Shown here: one piece after another, positions 48,211 through 63,455 of the stretch | Layout: each line of letters begins with the position of its first letter | Numbering within the stretch: the stretch's first letter is position 1 | The notes under the pieces: generated by a model | What the model was told of the DNA's origin: nothing | Databases searched by the model: none | Seen by the model: only the letters and a program-made list of their open reading frames with translations | Made by a program: the position numbers and the translations under genes | Source: Metaphire vulgaris | Lineage: Eukaryota; Annelida; Clitellata; Crassiclitellata; Megascolecidae | Reading direction: 5' to 3' | DNA: 64,000 bases | Assembly: GCA_018105865.1 (NCBI GenBank) | Contig: CM030867.1 | Span: forward strand, 6,248,369 to 6,312,368

Positions 48211-49060
48211 TTGAAGACCAACTGAACATCGATACACAGAGGATTGCCGAATACTGTAAAATATGGCGGGAAAGCCAGTTTCTAAAGGTACTGTGAAATA
48301 ATCGAAATCGAAATCGCGATTATATAAAAAACCGTAATCGTAATCGTAATCGTAATCGTGAAAAATAATCGAAAATAATCGTAATCGTAATCGGAAAAAA
48401 TAATCGTAATCGACCCAGCTCTAGAGGAAACGCCAATTGAAAGAGATGCGTCTTAAGTCTGGATCGGAAGATGCTCAATGAATTGGAAGATCTGACAGCC
48501 GGAGGGAGAGAGTTCCAGATTTTAGGCCCAGAAATAGAAAAAGCTCTCTTACCAATTTCAGTGTTGGTTCTAGGTACATTCAACAATGAATCAGCATACC
48601 TTGTTGAATGACGATGGTTTGGGTGATTCAACATAGATTTTAAATATTGAGGTTGGCCAGACTGCAGTGTTTTAAAAACCAGGAGACCAGTTTTGAATAG
48701 AATTCTCTGTTCTATCGGCAACCAGTGTAACTTTTGAAGAACAGGTTTAATATGATCATGCTTACGAGTTTTTGTAATGGCTCGGGCAATAGAATTCTGA
48801 ATCCTTTGAAGCTTTTGCATGTTAGATCTGGTCATACCATTGTAAAGAGAATTGCAATAATCAAGTCTGCTGCTGACAAGGGCGTTTGCAAGAGGAATCA
48901 GAGCGGATTTGGGCACAAAATCACGAATTTGTCGAATATCTCTGATTTGCACATGAGCAGCTCTGCTGACCTTATTTATATGATCGTTAAACGACATGTT
49001 CTTAACTTCTTATCAAATATCACCCCTAGGTTGCGGACGGACTGACTTAGATTAACTGAA

Positions 49061-50042
49061 ATGTTGTCAAACATAAATGAATTTATGTCTTCAAATTTAC
49101 TTAGATTAAATGGTGTACCAAGAAGTATCAGTGGCGTATTTAGCCACTAAAAACTCAACCTTGCAGCAAATTTGAAAGAAATTTGAGATCTGATGCATTG
49201 ATGGATTAAAACGTTCGATGACGGGCAGCGTGTGAAAACAGTTCCATCATAATTAAAGCGACAAACAGGCCTAGATTTCATATCAAATTAAAAAAACTTG
49301 TTTGCTAAATATTGCACCACATTGTCAGTTTGTCACAGGAATGGGTAAAACAATAACAAGTACTATACTGGCTCGGACGTCGCCCATGCAGGGTAAAAAA
49401 AGTCCGCGGCGTACACTGCGAGAGACATGGTGGGCGTCGAAAAGTATACTACTGACTTTGAAACCACGCAGAAATGGAACCTCAGACAAAGCATTTTTGC
49501 CAATTCTTGTATTATTTCAAAAATTTACGGAAATTTTCGGAAATTTCTGGAAAAATTAAACCGAAAGTGCCGCTCACATGTCCATAAAACATTATCTAGC
49601 GCTACAACCCTAACGGTTGTTAACAAATGCCCAACAAATGAATAGTAATAAATAGTAATAAATAGTAATATTGGTAATAAAAAAGTAAAAATAGAGTGTA
49701 GTAATAGTAATAAATAGTAATAAATATTAATAATAAACCTGAATAATAATAATAAATAATAATAATAAACTTTTCCAGAATTATTCCGGAAAAGTACCGC
49801 TATTTTTTCGGAATAATTTCGGAGGAAATTTCCGGAAATTTCCAAGCTCACATCCCTAGGCGCAATGACCTGACTTTGTATATGTCATTGCATCTCTTGT
49901 AATTCTAAAACGCCAAGCGGCATTACTTGTCTAAGGAGGCGGTAAAAGAAATTTAATTCGATTCAAGAGTTTAAGAAAAATCTCGGATTTTTTAGACTTT
50001 TCATTTTTAAAGCACAGCACGACAGCTTTAGTCTAGAAGAGG
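49061..50042. other. Region upstream of the JPT gene
   Basis: This includes AT-rich ATAGTAATAA repeats at 49640-49770 between opposing GGAAATTTCCGG-type words (49510-49560 and 49790-49845), perhaps the arms of another element. A polypyrimidine stretch and AG lie shortly before the JPT ATG. No promoter motif could be assigned. Confidence 0.35.
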
Positions 50043-54117
<4,075 letters not shown>

Positions 54118-54298
54118 TACTGGAGGCAGAGGACACATTTGCCAAAGTCATCAGTTATTCCAGTTTCTTTCTCTGCACTACATTAGTGAAACAATTTGAG
54201 ATGTGGAGATATAATTTTGATATACTGTGTAGGGCATGATAACATTTACCAGTCTGTATTAGTTTATCTTAAACTTGTATTGACTCTTTACCTCCTTT

Positions 54299-54304
54299 AA
54301 ATAA
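54299..54304 (+). terminator. Putative JPT polyadenylation signal
   Basis: An AATAAA about 180 bp after the JPT stop codon. Another AATAAA lies near 54808. Which one is used cannot be told from sequence. Confidence 0.45.
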
Positions 54305-54936
54305 AGGCACTATATTAATGCAAAAATCGTCAATGTCAAATGCACCTAAGGTATTGTACAATTGAATAGGGATAAGAATTTTAAGTGTCTTTAGACAATC
54401 ATTGTTTCTCTTCCAAACGGTTTCCGTCATCCCTCGCTGAATCCCGTGAGATGAATCTTGTTCCTCTCATTTATTATTCAGTTTAAAGATACAAGAAGTA
54501 GCAGGGCATTAAATAGGTGTTATAGATATAATGATTTACTATTATATAGTAAAGTGGATTCAGTGTTTTATATTTAATACAAGAAGGTGGAAATATAAAA
54601 TTATTAGAAGCAGTAAATTTTGATGATGAAAAAGGTTATAATGTCTGTATCTATTGATATCCACTATTGTGCTGATTCACCTTTGTACTTTAATTTTCTG
54701 TCACAAATGTCAAAATTATCAACTACATTACAAGGAATTTGCATTGATCCTATTTTTCGCAGGTTTATTTGCATTTATCTGAATACTAAATCCATTGTAA
54801 AGTGCAAAATAAAACATTGTGGTTTTAAACATTGTGTATTTTTGTGGCTTGAATGCACAGTATAATCTTATTATAATGAAATGTAGTTTTCAATAGAACA
54901 GTTTTCTAAATTCTACAGGCCAGTTTGCCTTATTCC

Positions 54937-55051
54937 CAGGGTGCGATTTGTGACCTGGAGCAGGGGGGGGATATGTCGAGCTTGGGGAATGTAGTTGTTG
55001 GGGAAGTGTAGCAGTGGGGGGAATCCCCCTCCCCCTACAAATCGCTCCCTG
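54937..55051. mobile_element. hAT MITE, 115 bp
   Basis: The ends are CAGGGTGCGATTTGTGACC and, inverted, CAGGGAGCGATTTGTAGG. An exact 8-bp duplication, CTTATTCC, lies at 54929-54936 and 55052-55059. It is the shortest complete hAT-type element in the window. Confidence 0.85.
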
Positions 55052-55261
55052 CTTATTCCATTGCTGACAACAGCCTATTTCTTCAATTCTGCAGCTCACC
55101 ACGGCATCCTATTTACTGTATTAAGTAAATTGGGAGCTTTTAGGATTATTTATTTATTAACAACTAAATTTTTGCAGCAGATGCTGGTGCCTGACTCAAA
55201 CTTTATGGTCAAAGCATCCATCAATTGTGAAGTATGTCAATCAGACAAAAACAGAGGGTAA

Positions 55262-55541
55262 AGGTACACCCCATAGGCCATCACAGATAGGCCGTTGGAG
55301 AACTGAAGGGTTAGCACCTTCAGTTTTACATAGCAACAGCTGAATGAGGGCAGTTGCCAGCCTTTCCCTCACCACCTTTCCTTCCACTGAGTTGACACCT
55401 AATGGTACTCATTCACAGCTGAGTCGACTTAGGATGCTCGAGACAGAACAACCAAAAAGTTTCTGCCGTGGCCAGGAGTTGAACCACGGACCTTAAGATT
55501 GGTAAGACCAGTGCGAACCACTGTTCCGTCATGCAGGCCAA
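55262..55541 (-). mobile_element. tRNA-derived SINE
   Basis: On the minus strand the head has an A-box-like AGTGGTTCGCACTGG (about 55508-55522) and a B-box GGTTCAACTCC (55474-55484). The body follows with CCTAAGTCGACTCAGC and TGTGAATGAGTACC, words common in conserved-core SINEs of invertebrates. The tRNA head does not fold as a functional tRNA, so it is called a SINE. Confidence 0.7.
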
Positions 55542-55544
55542 TCA

Positions 55545-56950
55545 CACAATAGCTGTCAAATTATGCAAATTAATAAATACTGTACATCAACAGTTTCGAT
55601 AAATGTTAGTAAACGAGAAGTGTGCCAATAATTGTCATTGATTGCTTTGCTGATAAATATCAATATTGCTGATAAAAAAACACTAATCATTGTCAGTACT
55701 GAATTATGCAAAATTCTGCAGAAATTGGCAAATTCTGCTGCTCACAGAAAAACTGGCCCCTAATAATGAATTTCAAGGTAATTTTTAAAATTTTGTCCGT
55801 TGTATTCAGATTTCATTTAGTTGAGTTTATTTTAAAGAATTTATACTTAAGGAATTTGTGGATCTCATTAGTACAGTGAAAAGTCCATTATAACAAGATT
55901 ATATTGGATATATCAGTAGACTACATTCATAGTATAATTTAACAAATTGTAGATTGCGTATGAACATATTGACAAATTGATCAGAATTTGCTGTCTACCT
56001 GTTTGAATTTTACTGTGGTGTGGTGAATGCAAGGTATTCAGGTTGCCTTGTGCTGGGTAGCAACGTGTGTGTGAAGAGTCATGAAACAAGTCTACCTTTT
56101 TTATTTACTTTGAAAGTACAGTGTACAGAGTTCTGATTCAATACTACCTTTTTATCTTCACTTAAATTTGGTAAATTAAAAGAATCGGATAGAATATATG
56201 GACAACATTAGATATACTGTAGTTGTTAAAGATATGCTTGAAACTTCACAATATTCACTATTATAACTAATTATGCAAACTAAAGCCCAGTAAGCAGGCA
56301 ATATGACTAGATATATTTTAACACAATTAATAAATTAACACTTTACAGGAGACGGTGTCATTTGAAACACTGCAAAAAGACTAGCAATGTGCCACATCAG
56401 TTTGGCGATTTCAATAAACAATAAAGAAGCTCGGAACTAATAAAAACCTGGCAATAGGTAGTAGGTACATCAGCGCATAGAAATTATTGAACAAGCAGTA
56501 CATTTCTGATTTAGAATCAAGTATATAATTATCCACAAATGTCTATGTTAATTCATATACTTGGATATCTTCTTTGTTTGACCCCTTGCAATTGGATGCC
56601 ATAAGGCCCACCAAGATGGGGAAAATGCCCATGGGTCTGGCAATTTGAAGGGGCCAGGCCTGCAATAAACTTGCCTTATATGGTTGCCAAGCAAGTCCTA
56701 GTGCACTGTTTACTTGTAAATGTTGATACAACAGGATGACATGATGAAGTCGAAAAGTCTTGACCAGCAATAAAGATCGTCATATTATTGTACAGTTATT
56801 ATCATCTGGTTGCCCCCACGCACTTTGTTTACTTAAACTTTTCTCATAAACCTAAAAATTGTTTAGGGGCCCATGACTGCACTGCCCATGGGCCCAAATT
56901 TACTGTTGATGGGTCTGATCATGTCATAAGTGGATAAATCCTTAAAATAC
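55545..56950. other. Intergenic DNA between converging JPT and CBFA2T
   Basis: AT-rich with no gene recognised. Positions 56560-56900 contain GGCCC-rich words and a CTTGACCAGCAATAAAGATCG stretch akin to the shared transposon module, so an unbounded element probably lies there. Confidence 0.35.
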
Positions 56951-56957
56951 CTATGTG

Positions 56958-57141
56958 CAGTGTTTATTCTAGGCCTTCTCTGGGGGGAATTCCCCCAAAG
57001 TTTTAAAATTCCCCCCAAACATTTTTATATGTTGGCTGGGGATGGAAATTTCTCCCCAAAAAGTGTGGAGACTCAGACCTTGTCCTCCCCCCAAACATTT
57101 CAAACCCCCTCCCAATGTCAAGGTGGCTAGAATAAACAATG
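56958..57141. mobile_element. hAT-like MITE, 184 bp
   Basis: The ends are CAGTGTTTATTCTAGGCC and, inverted, CATTGTTTATTCTAGCC. The flanks CCTATGTG and CCTACGTT match at only six of eight places, so the duplication is weak. The interior is rich in CCCCCCAAA words. Confidence 0.55.
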
Positions 57142-57429
57142 CCTACGTTAATGCTGATAAACAATAATAAAGTACAACTTTAAATGGTCTTGCATTCACC
57201 AAACACAAAAGAAACTTGAACCTGCTTGACCAAAATGTAGTTTCCTCTATTGACAGACATTCTTACAACCCATAACAGTTACCAAGCACTAATTAAATGA
57301 TACGACAAAACCTTGGTTATAATGTCAGAAACCTTAAAAGTTACATTTATTACTTTCTAAGAATAAAAAATGACAATAATATGGATAATAATCATAATAC
57401 AACTCTTAAAGCAAAATGAAATAATATTT

Positions 57430-57850
57430 GAGACAGGCCTGAGAGGGGTGCAGCTGGTACATTGTTCTGGGGCCCATGGAGCTCAAAGGGGCCCGGGTCC
57501 GTTGATGATGATGATGTACTAACAATAGTCTGAACCCTGAAAAAGACTGACAACGAAAAAAAGGTAATCTTCGTCATGAGCTCAGGGGCCCCGGCGAATG
57601 TTTGCTTAGGGGCCCGGGCCAATGATGTTAAGTAATTAATGCCATAAAAAGACTGACAACATAAAAGGTCATCGACACTTTTTCACACTTGTACTTGTAA
57701 CGAGGACCCGGAATTCTGCTTTGAAAAATACTGACAAGCAAAAAAAAATTCATCAACTTTTTCACACACTTGTCAGGTCAGGGGCCTGTGACTATTTTTG
57801 ACACCAGGGCCCAGAAATTCTCTCAGCGGCCCAGATTAGAGACATCTGAG
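57430..57850. mobile_element. Unbounded repeat with three copies of the shared module
   Basis: GGGGCCC-rich sequence with CTGACAACG-A(7)-GGTAATC (about 57546), CTGACAACATAAAAGGTCATC (about 57651) and CTGACAAGC-A(9)-TTCATC (about 57731). It resembles the inside of the element at 47062-48210, but I could not find its ends. Confidence 0.5.
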
Positions 57851-58149
57851 CATTACAGAAACTGCTGACCTGCATAAATTGATCTAGTTGTTATTTGGAA
57901 GGCCATTGACATGGTATATGGAAAAATATTTGGCCATGCAAAATTAGCTGCAATGTGGTTATGAATGGTGTAATTAACACATGGCTTCTAATTGGATTCT
58001 ATGTTTCAATTATTACATAAAATACATAAGCAACACAATGTAATATCTTCAAACTTGTATACAACACAAAAGAGGCACAACGATATTCGACATCTTTCAA
58101 ACAGACGATGGACAAATTTAACTATGAATGGCCTTGATTTAAAATTTCT

Positions 58150-58156
58150 CATTTTA
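58150..58156 (-). terminator. Putative CBFA2T polyadenylation signal
   Basis: AAATAAAAT on the minus strand about 175 bp beyond the stop codon. Confidence 0.4.
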
Positions 58157-58325
58157 TTTGCAAGAAAACTGAAAGATAAGCAACCAAAATATTCTTGAGA
58201 GCAAGACAACTGCACAACCAGAGATTATTATGCAAACGTTTCTTAAATTGTACATTTAGCAAAATCCCAAAAACTGTACATCACAACGTGAAACACTTCA
58301 AATCTGTATATTTTCAAAACAAAAC

Positions 58326-58661
58326 TTAGTTTAAGAGTTCACACTTGACAATATCAAGAGGACTACTTCTCAAAGCGGAATTTCCAGAGGGTGCAGTCTG
58401 GTCTTTCTCATTTAGCTGATCCTGAATGGATTCTAAAGGGTCCGGTGGGGAAGATGGTCTGCTGCCTGTACAGTGGTCATCAGACAGATGCTCCAAGTGG
58501 AGGCGTCCGCTTGTGGTAATACCTGGCGATGAAGACTGCATCTGTCCACAGGCTTTGTGATGGTGCTCCCAATCTTTATGCTGACAGAAGGAACCACAGT
58601 AGCGAGCAACATTGCAACCACTACAAGTTTCGCTGGCTTTTCGTCCACAATTCCAACAAGT
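58326..58661 (-). CDS. CBFA2T: CBFA2T terminal exon: MYND finger (NHR4) and tail
   Basis: The acceptor is TTTTTATTAG|ACT, phase 0, and the stop is TAA at 58326-58328. It encodes [16 protein letters not shown]..., with eight Cys/His ligands in the order C-x2-C, C-x2-C, C-x3-C, H-x3-C, then a Ser/Pro-rich tail. Confidence 0.93.
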   Translation of the reverse strand, partial: TCWNCGRKASETCSGCNVARYCGSFCQHKDWEHHHKACGQMQSSSPGITTSGRLHLEHLSDDHCTGSRPSSPPDPLESIQDQLNEKDQTAPSGNSALRSSPLDIVKCELLN

Positions 58662-61600
58662 CTAATAAAAATGATAGCAAAAAGCAGCATTAAAATTAAC
58701 AATCAACCAACACAATTATCAACAATACAGTGTTGACTTTAATACCTCACAGAGAAGGTATGTGCTGTTTTTTTTGCTTTGGCAGTTTTCCAAAGGCCTA
58801 CATATATATTAGGGTGCTCCAACAAAATTAAAGTCTGAAAAGTTGTGCTCCCTGGCATTTTCCCCATTACTTTTAAGACTATTAAACAAAATAACAACAT
58901 ATTTATGTTTATTATGTGGTTTAGCCTTGCCACCAAGAAAATGAAAAGTAGGAAAATGTGGAAAATTTTACCGTTTTCCAAATAATTAGTGTAATCAATT
59001 GCAAATATTATATAACAGGTTTGAAATGGCTAATGAGTGTGTCTACAAGTTTCTAAATTAAATTGCAGAAATTCAGAAACGATGTGAAACAGATCAACGC
59101 CCTATAACAGTCTTAAAACACATATCTTGTGGAATACAGATATAGTCTAAAGATTCAACAAATCCAACAATATATGTATTATCAATTATACAGTAGAAAT
59201 TTATTGAATATATAATTAATTGAACATTGATATCATAAAGTGTGAATACAAAAGCCACAGCTTCAAGTAACCAAGTGCCGACTGACTGGTAACAACCTCA
59301 GTTGACTCTTGTTGTGAGTTGAATGTGAGAATCATTTCCTCCATCGCCTGCTTTCTTGCCTCTGTGACGGCAACTTCCATCTTTGCTCTCTCGGTGGCTA
59401 ACAGTTGACCGGCCTTGGCTTCTGACTCTGCCACTGCCTTCTCCAGTTCCAGCAAGGCTTTTCTCTTCACCTCGTTAACAGCCTCTGCTATAACAACCAA
59501 CAGCAAGTCCCACAAGTCATCTATTGAACATTGGGGCTTAATGCTGAGGGGTCATAGAGTGTCATCAACAACAACTGATCAGAAAAGTTATTTTACACCA
59601 TTATAATAATTTATCTGGGTATCACCCAATGGGCTGCTGCTTAACTGTTGTTAGAAATCAGTATATATGGTAGTTGCATGCAAAAATCACCATGGTACAG
59701 CTAGAAGGAATCATTAACCCATAACTAGAGAATCACAACATAGGCTCAAGGAGATTCACAGGAAGGAAGACCAAAGACCTAAAATGTTCAATTTTACAAG
59801 ACATTAATTAGTCAAATGAGAGTGCGTACAAAACGACCTATTCCTGCCACATTCCTCCTCCTTAGTAAAAATACAAGGTACCACAGTATTTCTGAGACAG
59901 GTCAACAGGGTGAAGTGGAGGTTGAAATGACTGGAATAAAGTTTCTACCAATGCTAGTGCCTGGAGACAATTCAATCCTAAACGAGATTTCATTTTGTCA
60001 AGAAAAATCTTCATTATCAATTTACGCCGTAGGCCATGGGTCTCCAACTCAGATCTCAAGGAGGGCTGCATTGGGAATTTGTCAGTGGCCAGGGGGCCGC
60101 AGAGCTGGAAAAGTTTCAAACAATAAAATATGAAATTACGATATTTATCGTTAGCATATTAGTTGCTGACAGGTCTATTTTGTACGTCTGTAGTGCTTTG
60201 TAGGCCCATCCGTTGTTTTCCATTCTGTTGACATGATCAAACCAAGTTAATCTTCTTTATCGTACTCTTATCGATAATTGTTTCTGTGTCTCCTTCCTGA
60301 TGTTGTCTGATATCTTCATTTCTAAATTGTTGACGTTTATAATTTTTTAATTTAACTATTTAATTTAACTATTTAACCCACTGAAAAATAAAACACAAAA
60401 TAGTTTTTTAATTGTATTCATATTTATGCAGATTAATACTAAATGCATTCACTGCATATAGATTGAAATGAGAGATGAGTACATGATCAGTTCAGACCTG
60501 CTCTTCTGTTCACTTCAGTAATCGCATCCTCAGATCTAAAGGCCAGACTGTCAGAGGGATGCATCCAATAGGACAGTCTGTCAGTATTGCACGGCTGCCA
60601 TTGTTCACGTAAGCCATTTATAGCTGATTTACATTTGTCAACCATTTCAACAATACAACCAAGCATCTAAACCATTCAGAAGCCAAAACAATTTGCAAAA
60701 TTAAATGTCTACATTTCAAACATCTACCAGTACTTAAGAATTCTATGTCTCATGAACAAAACCGAATTCCTTACAACGAATGCAATGTACAATGCTTTCT
60801 AAGGCTAGTTGCATAAAGACTAAATATACTACTCTAGATATATTAATACAGATAAATCAATAGTCATTTTACTAATATGAAACCAGAAACAGATTATATT
60901 ATATGAAAATATTAAAAAGTCAAATAACCAACAATCTCCAGCAGGTGATGTTGAGAATTTCTGGTCTAAGCAATTAACACCAATGGACTGTGGAAAATGA
61001 AGCTAGGATTGGATTTTACAGTTCAGACAAAGAACAAAACTCAGTTCAAATAAAATTTATGACGATGGACAATAATGTTGGAATTTTAGATTTGTGTAAA
61101 TTAGGTAAATGACCATATAAATAAATAAATAAATAAATAAATAAATATAAAGTACAATTGAAAACAAACACAGGTTCAAAAAGTGCAAGAATGACCAATA
61201 GCAAGGTTTACATTTTCGATGTGTTTCAACTCTCTCTCCATTTTGTCAACATGACTCGTAATGTGCTCCATTCCACGACGGCCTGAAAGAACAAGTCAAC
61301 TGTTGTAGGTCTAAGTGAAAACTATTAACTGAAATTTCAGACAACACAGTAAAGCTTTCAGCTGCTGCATTTGCTGAGAACCTAACTTTAAGCATATGAA
61401 TGATAAACTCAATGCAAAACAAAGTTCTAGTAAATTCTTATATTGTCCTCTGGATTTGAATTCTACATTTGAATCAGAATTGCCAGTACTTAAACAAAGT
61501 AGCATTTAAATCTGTGCTGAATACAAGATTCCAATAATACACCAAATATAAATAATAAAGAACATTATTTATCTTATTACAAATAAATTAAGAAATTCTG

Positions 61601-62475
61601 ACTTGAAAACAGTAAAATTATTAAGCAACATTTGACACGAAGTGGGTCAGACTGCTTAATCTGCCAGAACAAGGACAATCATTGGTGGAAGTAGAAAATG
61701 CTGTTTTATAGCTGACCGACCCCCCTGATTGGAAATAAAAAATGTTGAGATTGGAATATTCTGACCACAATAAAGTAAATTAAATTAAATAGTAATAATA
61801 ACATATTGTGAAATATGAGATGTTTAAGCAGCAAAATCATTAAATGTAGCTCTCAGTCAAAAGGTTAAATCAATTAATGTCATAGACAATAAACTATGCT
61901 CACAAGAGCATAAATACTCATCCTAATGAATAGTGACATACATGTAGGATAGCTTCATGCTTGATACAGATTCTGGAAATTCTAAAATTAGATGGGCTCT
62001 ACGTTTCGGATATACAACTTTGTGAAGACAGCCAAGCCATGGTTTAGGAGAGGGATTCCCCCTCTTAGTATGATATGTCTGCAAAACCCATCATGGTCCA
62101 AAGCTTGCAGACCACTGCTATAGAGTCAAAATCCAAAATGCAATTAAATAGAAAATACGGTAGCAAAAACATACACAATGAAATTTTAAGAAAATAAAAA
62201 ACTCCAGATGTTGAGACTAACTGCTGGTCATCTGCTGGTTTTTCTCACTTGCTTCAATCTCCAGATGCTCTCGATCAACGCGGTTGATCTCTCGAAGATC
62301 CTGAACAAGAGACACGTCTTCGTATCGACAAGGTTCCGAGCCGCTCACAGAGAAAGCACTGAGCGTAGATGGCGCCGCTGCCGCACTCAAATTCGCCGAA
62401 GTGACCGGGCTCCTGATGCAAGGACGCTTCAAGGGCTGTCCAGCCTGCTCAGGTCTAGCGGGCTTCTCCTTAGGT
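58326..62475 (-). CDS. CBFA2T: CBFA2T/MTG/ETO (nervy) co-repressor, 3' six exons
   Basis: Exons 62475-62249, 61282-61212, 60666-60498, 59484-59297 and 58661-58326 join with matching phases (1, 0, 1, 0). The family is a nuclear scaffold that bridges DNA-bound factors to HDAC/NCoR co-repressors. NHR2, the oligomerisation helix, is 'ELKHIEN' + '[16 protein letters not shown]'. NHR3 is the coiled-coil '[20 protein letters not shown]' followed by '[18 protein letters not shown]'. NHR4 is a MYND zinc finger with all ligands: CWNC, CSGC, YC-FC, HHH-C. The tail is about 69 residues, as is usual. The N-terminal NHR1/TAFH domain must lie to the right, outside the window. The call is by motif identity; which vertebrate paralogue is closest cannot be said. 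Confidence 0.92.
58670..59290. other. CBFA2T intron before the MYND exon
   Basis: Intronic sequence with no recognised feature besides the splice sites. Confidence 0.5.
59297..59484 (-). CDS. CBFA2T: CBFA2T exon: NHR3 coiled coil
   Basis: The acceptor is TATAGCAG|AG (phase 1) and the donor is ACTGAG|GTTGTT (phase 0). It encodes '[20 protein letters not shown]' and '[19 protein letters not shown]', a long charged helix, ending QQESTE directly before the MYND finger. Confidence 0.9.
60498..60666 (-). CDS. CBFA2T: CBFA2T exon: NHR2 second part
   Basis: The acceptor is GGTTTAG|ATG (phase 0) and the donor is AGAGCAG|GTCTGA (phase 1). It encodes '[20 protein letters not shown]' and then '[12 protein letters not shown]', matching the tetramerisation helix and the LNYW-type segment after it. 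Confidence 0.88.
61124..61147. repeat. (AAAT)n microsatellite
   Basis: A short tetranucleotide run in a CBFA2T intron. Confidence 0.85.
61212..61282 (-). CDS. CBFA2T: CBFA2T exon: NHR2 first part
   Basis: A 71-nt exon with acceptor TTCTTTCAG|GC (phase 1) and donor GAAAAT|GTAAAC (phase 0). It encodes '[20 protein letters not shown]', whose end aligns with the start of the NHR2 helix. Confidence 0.85.
62249..62475 (-). CDS. CBFA2T: CBFA2T exon: linker upstream of NHR2
   Basis: The acceptor is TTTTCAG|A (phase 2) and the donor is GAAGCAA|GTGAGA (phase 1). It encodes '[20 protein letters not shown]' and an Ala/Ser-rich linker ending 'DREHLEIEA'. Upstream exons are not in the window. Confidence 0.8.
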
Positions 62476-63386
62476 CTGAAAAATTAAGCAGCGCATCAAA
62501 TCAACGAAAATGGCAGTTATGATGATTTAAAAAATGAAGTTGGCTCTAGTAATTGATGTGATAAAATGTGTCTATTATTTTTTATCGATTTCAATATTTA
62601 TCTAAACAACACAGTTGTTAACAATTCTATAATAATTATCGATAATGAATTTTCAGCTATACAAAACATATCTTAAAAACTCCACAAAATGGTTGGGCAA
62701 CTGGTCCTTTCTAATACAGTAGAAACATCACTTTTCAGAGCAATCACTCTAGCCATTCTATTTTTAAAAAGTAAGCACAGGGTTGGAATTAGATTCAAAC
62801 AGTGGTAACAATTGATTCCAACTAGTGGAATTTAGGGAAAACATGAGATTTCCCAAAGAACATGTGGGAGAAACCAGACAATCAGTAATCAAGAACCATC
62901 TTCAGCAGACCTTAACATGAAAATAATAGGCAGTGACCTAAATGGGCCCTACAGAATTCACTGCCTCTGTATGACCAATGATTCTGAATGCTTGAATTGG
63001 TTTCAAACATTGTTTAGAGTGTGGATTTGAGTGGTTATAAGTGGAGGTGCCTAGGTAGTATTTCAGTTGTGAGAACTATTGATGACATGAAATAGGTTAA
63101 GATTTTTAAAGCTAAATTTGACTCAAATAGTCAAATATGATCTAGCTCAGGGTGGATTTTTTTAAAAGTCAGGTGACTACAATTGGTCAACATTTCATTA
63201 AGACATTTTTTGCTTTTAAATAAGTTGCTGTGAGCTGAAAAGTTGAAACACTTCTTATGCAAGAGTTCAAGAACCATCAAACAAGATACGTAAGCAATTG
63301 GTGCCCAACTTCTGAGACCACAGACAACAGTGTATCTCATACAGGGCAGATCCTAATGAACCACTTTAAACCGTGTTATAATAATG

Positions 63387-63455
<69 letters not shown>

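Larger units (their letters stand above)
46650..48290 (+). mobile_element. Jockey-like reverse transcriptase fragment, interrupted
   Basis: The plus strand reads 'TIFLDLTAAFDAVWHAGLMY' and then 'FGYADDIGLATQARSFKEIE' up to 47061, with the YADD catalytic motif. The protein resumes after the insert at 48211 with 'QLNIDTQRIAEYCKIWR'. This continuity across 47062-48210 confirms the insert. The fragment lies wholly inside the element 46481-48423. Confidence 0.75.
46481..48423. mobile_element. hAT-like element with AATCGT iterations, 1943 bp
   Basis: The ends are TAGAGGTGGGTCGATTAATC and, inverted, TAGAGCTGGGTCGATTACG. An exact 8-bp duplication, GAGGAAAC, lies at 46473-46480 and 48424-48431. The arms are long iterations of AATCGT/AATCGA that can pair with each other. 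Its interior holds a foreign reverse transcriptase piece, itself interrupted. Confidence 0.85.
46330..49060 (-). mobile_element. LINE 3' end (CR1/L2-like), split by a hAT insert
   Basis: From 48997 down to about 48432 the minus strand has a long clean frame with 'SSRLDYCNSLYNGM', 'LQKLHWLPIEQRILFK', 'PKIWNSLPPAVRSS' and 'LKTHLFQLAFP', the C-terminal part of CR1/L2-type reverse transcriptase. The frame is cut at 48423 by a transposon. The LINE's 3' end resumes at 46480 and ends near 46330 in an ATT-rich tail. Little decay, so relatively young. Confidence 0.8.

Noticed and set aside
55470..55541. tRNA gene on the minus strand
   Set aside because: A- and B-box words are present, but the acceptor stem does not pair and SINE body sequence follows directly.
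59816..60133. 105-residue plus-strand open frame in a CBFA2T intron
   Set aside because: It runs through a repeat-like segment (GGGTCTCCAACTC) and has no splice support.
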